From NCBI GenBank assembly GCA_029239415.1, contig JAQZAY010000035.1, forward strand, positions 1 to 18,862: a stretch of 18,862 bases of DNA, in the 5' to 3' direction. Positions 14,604 to 18,862 of the stretch are shown here, piece by piece (within the stretch, counting starts at the first letter, position 1; each line of letters begins with the position of its first letter). Both the position numbers and the translations under genes were made by a program. The stretch comes from Pseudomonas sp. GTDB lineage: Bacteria > Pseudomonadota > Gammaproteobacteria > Pseudomonadales > Pseudomonadaceae. The notes beneath the pieces are model-generated. The model was not told the origin of the DNA, searched no databases, and saw only the letters and a program-made list of their open reading frames with translations.

Positions 14604-17513
14604 ATGTCCCTGCGTACCCTGATCCAGCGTTCCAACCAGCCATGTCCAGCCTTGGGCGAAGCACAGGCCCGTGACCTGTTGCGTTCACGCTATGCCCTGG
14701 AGGGGACCTTGCAGCCGCTGGGCAGCCAGCAGGACCTGAACTTCAAGGTAGACAGTGCGCAAGGCCGCTTCGTGCTGAAGGTATGCCATGGCAGTTATGC
14801 ACAGGTGGAGTTGGAGGCGCAGCATGCCGCGCTGGCGTACCTGCGTGAGCGCGGGGTGCCGGTGCCGGCCGTGCGCGCGAGCGTGGACGGGGCCTCGCTG
14901 CTGGCATTGGAGGTGGACGGCCAGCCCTTGCGGGCGCGCTTGCTCGACTATATCGACGGGCAGCCGCTGACGCGTCTCGAGCACCTGCCCACGCGGCTGA
15001 TGGCCGGCCTGGGCACCCTGTGCGCACAGGTCGACCACGCGTTGGCCGATTTCGACCACCCTGGGCTGGAGCGTACCCTGCAGTGGGATCCCCGCCATGC
15101 AGCGGCATTGATCGACCACCTGCTCCCGGTCCTGGGTGATGATGTGCAGCGCGCGCGGGTTGCCGAGACGGCGCGCGTGGCCAGCGAGCGCCTGCAGTCT
15201 TGGGCCGATCGATTGCCGGTGCAGGCCGTGCACCTGGACATCACCGACGACAATACGGTCTGGGCGCGCGATGCCCAGCGCCAGTGGCAACTGCAAGGCG
15301 TCATCGATTTTGGCGACCTGCTGCGCACCTGGCGAATCGCCGACCTGGCGATGACCTGCGCGGCGCTGCTGCACCATGCCGAGGGTGACCCGCTGCGCAT
15401 CATCGCGGCAGTCAGTGCCTACCATGCGGCCAACCCGCTGCATGAAGCCGAGCTGCACGCCCTCTGGCCGCTGGTACAGTTGCGCGCCGCGGTGCTGGTG
15501 CTGAGCAGCGAGCAGCAATTGAGCGTCGAGCCTGGCAACGCGTACATCCGCGACAACCTGGCCCACGAGTGGGCCATCTTCGAAATGACCCACAGCGTGC
15601 CATTCGGGCTGATGCAGGCGGCGATCCTGCAGGCCGGCGGGCGCGACTTGCCACCGCTGGAGCTGGCGCGGTGCGCGCCATTGCTGCCGGGGTTCAGCGG
15701 GCACGCGGTGCACCCGGTGGAGCTGGGCGTGCTCAGCGAGCATTTCGAGGCCGGCAACTGGGAGCAGCCCGGTGTCGACCAGTCGCTGCTGGCATTGCAT
15801 TCCAGGGAGACGGGTGCCGCCTGCAGCCTGCATGGGCAGTTCCGACTCTCGCGGACCCGGGTCGACAGCCCTGAGGAGCCTGCCACCTGCGCGCTGGGCG
15901 TCGAAGTCCAGCTTGCCGGTGGCAGCGTGTTGCAGGCCCCCGAGGCAGGCACCTGGCATCGGACCGGAGACGGCCAGGGCTGCTTGCGCACAGCGCATTG
16001 GTCGTTGTGGCTCGAGGGCGTCGAGCAGGCGCCCGAGACCGGCCAAGTGCTGGCCAAGGGGCAGGTATTCGGACACACCGGCAGCTGGCTGAGCGTGCAA
16101 CTGTGCCGGGAGCCCGGTGTGCAGCCAGCGTTTTTCGCCAGGCCATCCCAGGCCAGGGCATGGCTGTCGCTCTGCCCGTCGCCGCAGGCCTTGCTGGGCT
16201 TTGCCTGCGAAGCCGCGCCCTTGGACGACCCCCAGGATTTGCTCGCTCGCCGCGACGCCACCTTCGCCCGCTCGCAGAAGCACTACTTCGAGCAGCCGCC
16301 GCAGATCGAACGTGGCTGGCGCAATTACCTGATCGACATGCAGGGCCGGTCGTACCTGGACATGCTCAACAACGTCGCGGTGCTGGGCCATGGCCACCCG
16401 CGCATGGCCGCCGAGTCGGCGCGGCAGTGGTCGCGGGTCAACACCAATTCGCGCTTCCACTACGCGGCCATCGCCGAATTCTCCGAGCGTCTGCTCGCCT
16501 TGGCCCCCGAAGGCATGGACCGGGTGTATCTGGTCAACAGTGGCACCGAGGCCAACGACCTCGCCATTCGCCTGGCCTGGGCCCATAGCGGTGGGCGTGA
16601 CCTGCTCAGCGTGCTGGAGGCCTATCACGGCTGGTCGGTGGCCACCGATGCCATCTCCACCTCCATCGCCGACAACCCCCAGGCCCTGGAAACCCGGCCC
16701 GACTGGGTCCGCCCCGTGATGGCGCCCAACACCTACCGCGGTCGTTACCGAGGCGCTGGGAGCACGGCCGACTACCTGCGCGATGTCGATGCCAAGCTTG
16801 CCGACCTGGATGCCCGCGGGCGCCAGCTTGCCGGCTTCATCTGCGAGCCGGTGTATGGCAACGCCGGCGGCATCGCCCTGCCGCCAGGCTACCTGCGCGA
16901 GACCTACGCCAAGGTCCGCAGCCGTGGCGGGGTATGCATCGCCGACGAAGTACAGGTCGGCTATGGCCGCTTGGGCGAGTACTTCTGGGGCTTCGAGGAA
17001 CAGGGCGTGGTGCCCGACATCATTACCATGGCCAAGGGCATGGGCAACGGGCAGCCCCTGGGGGCGGTGATCACCCGTCGGGAAATCGCCGAGGCCCTGG
17101 AAGCCCAGGGCTACTTCTTCTCATCGGCCGGCGGCAGCCCGGTCAGTTGCCGCATCGGCATGGCGGTGCTGGACGTGATGCACGAGGAAGGCCTGTGGCA
17201 GAACGCCCGTGAGGTCGGCAGCTACTTCAAGGCACGCCTGCAAGCACTGGTCGATAGACATCCGCTTGCCGGGGCCGCGCACGGTTCGGGCTTCTACCTG
17301 GGGCTGGAACTGGTACGTGATCGCCAGACCCTGGCACCGGCCACCGAGGAGACGATGCTGCTCTGTGATCGGCTCCGCGAGCTTGGCATCTTCATGCAGC
17401 CTACCGGGGACCACTTGAACATCCTGAAGATCAAGCCGCCCATGTGCACCACCCGCGCCAGCGTGGATTACTTCGTCGACAGTATCGACCGGATCCTGTC
17501 TGAAGACTTGTAG
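14604..17513 (+). CDS. Three-domain fusion: APH-fold kinase, degenerate M23-like domain, class III PLP aminotransferase/phospho-lyase
   Basis: A 969-residue protein. Residues ~20-330 are an aminoglycoside phosphotransferase/hydroxylysine-kinase-like fold: ATP-binding K59 in FVLKVCHG, catalytic H210-x-D212-x4-N217 (HLDITDDNTVW) and metal-binding D235 in VIDFGD, all present. Residues ~395-540 resemble an M23 peptidase/lipoyl-like beta domain, but the metal ligands are lost: the H-L-G-x-D position reads A430-L-G-V-E434, and the final H-x-H reads S497-V-Q499 after GHTGSW. Residues ~560-969 are a class III PLP enzyme with SGTEANDLAIRLAWAHSG, EAYHGWSVATDA, D781-E-V-Q-V-G-Y-G-R and Schiff-base K811 in TMAKGMGNGQPLGAV. 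This third domain is closest in wording to ethanolamine-phosphate and phosphohydroxylysine phospho-lyases. I infer phosphorylation of a hydroxyl-amine followed by elimination of phosphate and ammonia. A plain aminotransferase is the alternative. GAGG lies nine bases upstream of the start. Confidence 0.85.
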   Translation: MSLRTLIQRSNQPCPALGEAQARDLLRSRYALEGTLQPLGSQQDLNFKVDSAQGRFVLKVCHGSYAQVELEAQHAALAYLRERGVPVPAVRASVDGASLLALEVDGQPLRARLLDYIDGQPLTRLEHLPTRLMAGLGTLCAQVDHALADFDHPGLERTLQWDPRHAAALIDHLLPVLGDDVQRARVAETARVASERLQSWADRLPVQAVHLDITDDNTVWARDAQRQWQLQGVIDFGDLLRTWRIADLAMTCAALLHHAEGDPLRIIAAVSAYHAANPLHEAELHALWPLVQLRAAVLVLSSEQQLSVEPGNAYIRDNLAHEWAIFEMTHSVPFGLMQAAILQAGGRDLPPLELARCAPLLPGFSGHAVHPVELGVLSEHFEAGNWEQPGVDQSLLALHSRETGAACSLHGQFRLSRTRVDSPEEPATCALGVEVQLAGGSVLQAPEAGTWHRTGDGQGCLRTAHWSLWLEGVEQAPETGQVLAKGQVFGHTGSWLSVQLCREPGVQPAFFARPSQARAWLSLCPSPQALLGFACEAAPLDDPQDLLARRDATFARSQKHYFEQPPQIERGWRNYLIDMQGRSYLDMLNNVAVLGHGHPRMAAESARQWSRVNTNSRFHYAAIAEFSERLLALAPEGMDRVYLVNSGTEANDLAIRLAWAHSGGRDLLSVLEAYHGWSVATDAISTSIADNPQALETRPDWVRPVMAPNTYRGRYRGAGSTADYLRDVDAKLADLDARGRQLAGFICEPVYGNAGGIALPPGYLRETYAKVRSRGGVCIADEVQVGYGRLGEYFWGFEEQGVVPDIITMAKGMGNGQPLGAVITRREIAEALEAQGYFFSSAGGSPVSCRIGMAVLDVMHEEGLWQNAREVGSYFKARLQALVDRHPLAGAAHGSGFYLGLELVRDRQTLAPATEETMLLCDRLRELGIFMQPTGDHLNILKIKPPMCTTRASVDYFVDSIDRILSEDL

Positions 17514-17535
17514 ATCGCTGCCTAGATGGATTGCT

Positions 17536-17616
17536 ATCGGCTTTTATCGCTTTTGTTGTCAAATAATTTTGGTATCAAGCTTCAAAAGCCGATAATTATC
17601 GGATATAAATCGGCTT
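17536..17616. repeat. Three copies of an ATCGGCTT element in alternating orientation upstream of aguA
   Basis: ATCGGCTTTT (17536-17545) is the exact reverse complement of AAAAGCCGAT (17584-17593), and ATCGGCTT recurs at 17609-17616. The second and third copies flank the palindrome CCGATAATTATCGG (17589-17602). The set looks like a multi-site operator for one dimeric regulator. No regulator gene lies inside the window. Confidence 0.6.
17581..17609 (+). promoter_or_regulatory. aguA promoter with a palindromic operator in its spacer
   Basis: TTCAAA (17581-17586), a 17-base spacer and TATAAA (17604-17609) form a good sigma-70 candidate (four of six and five of six). The perfect 14-bp palindrome CCGATAATTATCGG (17589-17602) fills the spacer, the classic place for a repressor or a MerR-type activator. 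Transcription would start near 17616, leaving a leader of roughly 120 bases before aguA. Confidence 0.5.
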
Positions 17617-17734
17617 GGCGAGACAGCGAGCGGCGTGCTGGTGCACACTTTCGACCTGGACACGCTCAAATCCTGATCGCTCACCGACCAGGCGCAGGCA
17701 TGATCCCGCGCCCGGCACTGGCAAAGGTTGAATC

Positions 17735-18841
17735 ATGAAGACCCTGAAAACGACTCCGCGCGCCGACGGTTTCCACATGCCCGCCGAGTGGGCCCCGCAA
17801 ACGCAGGTATGGATGGTCTGGCCCGAGCGCCCGGACAACTGGCGCCTGGGCGGCAAGCCTGCGCAGGCCGCGCACATTACCCTGGCCAAGGCCATCGCCC
17901 GTTTCGAGCCGGTCACCGTGGGCGTCTCCGCAGCCCAGTACGAGAACGCTCGTAGCCGCCTCGACCTGCCCAATATCCGCGTGGTCGAGTTAGGCAACGA
18001 TGATGCCTGGGTGCGCGACACCGGCCCGACCTTCGTGATCAACGACAGCGGCGAGGTTCGTGGCGTCAACTGGGGCTTCAACGCCTGGGGCGGTTTCAAT
18101 GGCGGCCTGTACGCCCCGTGGAACCGCGACGAACAGCTCGGTGGCAAGGTGCTGGAAATGGAGCGCCTGCAGCGCTACCAGACCGAAGGCTTCGTGCTCG
18201 AGGGTGGCTCGATCCACGTGGATGGCGAAGGCACGCTGATCACCACCGAGGAGTGCTTGCTCAATCCCAACCGCAACCCGCACCTGGATCGCGAGCAGAT
18301 CGAGCAGGTGTTGCGTGACCACCTGGCGGTGGACCAGATCATCTGGCTACCCGATGGGCTGTACAACGACGAAACCGATGGCCATGTCGACAACTTCTGC
18401 TGTTACGTGCGCCCGGGCGAAGTGTTACTGGCCTGGACAGATGATCCGCAAGACCCCAACTACGCCCGCTGCCACGCTGCCCTGGAAGTGCTGCAGAACA
18501 GTCGCGATGCCAAGGGACGCGAGTTCGTCGTGCACAAGATGCCGATCCCTGGCCCGCTGTACGCGACCGAAGAAGAGTGTGCCGGTGTCGATCAGGTCGA
18601 CGGCAGCCAGGAGCGCAACCCATCGGTGCGCCTGGCTGGCTCCTACGTCAACTTCCTCATCGTCAACGGCGGGATCATCGCCCCAAGCTTCGATGATCCC
18701 GCAGATGCCCGGGCCAGAGCGATCCTGGCCGACATCTTCCCGGATCACGAGATCGTGATGATCCCTGGCCGGGAATTGCTGCTGGGGGGTGGCAACATCC
18801 ACTGCCTGACCCAGCAGCAGCCCGCGCCGGTCAAGCGCTGA
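17735..18841 (+). CDS. aguA: Agmatine deiminase (agmatine iminohydrolase)
   Basis: A 368-residue enzyme of the guanidino-group-modifying (pentein) family that hydrolyses agmatine to N-carbamoylputrescine and ammonia, leading on to putrescine. The nucleophile is C357 in [16 protein letters not shown]. The His of the catalytic set is H217 in [15 protein letters not shown]. Substrate-binding acids lie in [18 protein letters not shown], and the [14 protein letters not shown] and [20 protein letters not shown] blocks are family-specific. Length is normal. AAAGG lies seven bases before the ATG. The carbamoylputrescine amidase gene (aguB) usually paired with it is not in the window; only 21 bases remain downstream. 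It follows the fusion gene by 221 bases with its own promoter, so it need not be co-transcribed with it. Confidence 0.96.
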   Translation: MKTLKTTPRADGFHMPAEWAPQTQVWMVWPERPDNWRLGGKPAQAAHITLAKAIARFEPVTVGVSAAQYENARSRLDLPNIRVVELGNDDAWVRDTGPTFVINDSGEVRGVNWGFNAWGGFNGGLYAPWNRDEQLGGKVLEMERLQRYQTEGFVLEGGSIHVDGEGTLITTEECLLNPNRNPHLDREQIEQVLRDHLAVDQIIWLPDGLYNDETDGHVDNFCCYVRPGEVLLAWTDDPQDPNYARCHAALEVLQNSRDAKGREFVVHKMPIPGPLYATEEECAGVDQVDGSQERNPSVRLAGSYVNFLIVNGGIIAPSFDDPADARARAILADIFPDHEIVMIPGRELLLGGGNIHCLTQQQPAPVKR

Positions 18842-18862
18842 CCTTCCCGATGTAGACAAGGC

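Noticed and set aside
14685..16628. Long minus-strand frame opposite the kinase/PLP-enzyme fusion
   Set aside because: No domain is recognisable, it is rich in His/Gln/Arg/Leu, and the plus-strand frame carries full catalytic motifs of two enzyme families.
17722..17734. Sigma-54 (-24/-12) promoter before aguA
   Set aside because: A GGCACTGGC stretch lies near here, but no TTGC element sits at the right spacing, and this position is already the ribosome binding site.
17526..17738. 70-codon frame between the fusion gene and aguA
   Set aside because: It spans the predicted aguA operator and promoter, has no recognisable protein features and no ribosome binding site. Only its last 12 codons are considered as a possible leader ORF.
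1..18862. tRNA, rRNA, CRISPR array, insertion sequence or integrase
   Set aside because: None seen: no cloverleaf with CCA-proximal features, no regular direct repeats with spacers, no transposase or integrase motifs in any supported frame.

Overview
The window is about 18.9 kb of dense, GC-rich chromosome. Protein sequences, gene neighbourhoods (nudE-cysQ, rml next to dctBD, an fdhD/YdeP-type oxidoreductase pair, aguA) and strong G/C third-position preference all point to Pseudomonas, most likely the P. putida/fluorescens side of the genus. The genus call is an inference from memory of the families; no search was run. I see no rRNA, tRNA, CRISPR array, insertion sequence or phage gene, and no gene-free stretch longer than 300 bases.

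Layout, left to right. (1) 1-705, minus: a type II toxin-antitoxin pair, with the ParE/RelE-type toxin cut by the left edge. Its composition is more AT-rich than the rest. (2) 812-1240, plus: a small hotdog thioesterase, convergent with a secreted glycine-zipper protein (1295-1768, minus) across a bidirectional terminator. (3) 1981-5150, minus: fdhD and an FdhF/YdeP-type molybdopterin oxidoreductase, overlapping by 4 nt. (4) 5272-7829: a HAD nucleotidase (minus) diverges from nudE-cysQ (plus, 4-nt overlap). cysQ ends by running 12 nt into a convergent YiiD_C-type thioesterase. (5) 7374-14437, minus: a long co-directional block rmlB-rmlA-rmlC-rmlD, then the two-component pair dctB-dctD, then the thioesterase. 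Every junction is a 4-nt start/stop overlap except rmlD-dctB, where a 37-nt gap holds a perfect 9-bp stem-loop. (6) 14604-17513, plus: a 969-residue fusion of a small-molecule kinase, a degenerate M23-like domain and a class III PLP enzyme. (7) 17735-18841, plus: agmatine deiminase aguA, behind a promoter with nested inverted repeats.

How the genes work together. rmlBACD is a complete dTDP-L-rhamnose pathway for surface polysaccharide. dctB/dctD is a membrane sensor and sigma-54 activator pair of the C4-dicarboxylate type, with no transporter gene beside it. nudE and cysQ both clear nucleotide or nucleotide-phosphate by-products, and the HAD nucleotidase fits that housekeeping theme. FdhD matures the molybdenum cofactor for the adjacent oxidoreductase.

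The most interesting locus is the kinase / pseudo-M23 / PLP-enzyme fusion. The domain order suggests one polypeptide that phosphorylates a hydroxylated amine and then eliminates phosphate and ammonia, in the manner of hydroxylysine kinase plus phospho-lyase in animals. Its neighbour aguA is also an amine-catabolic gene and has an operator-like promoter architecture.
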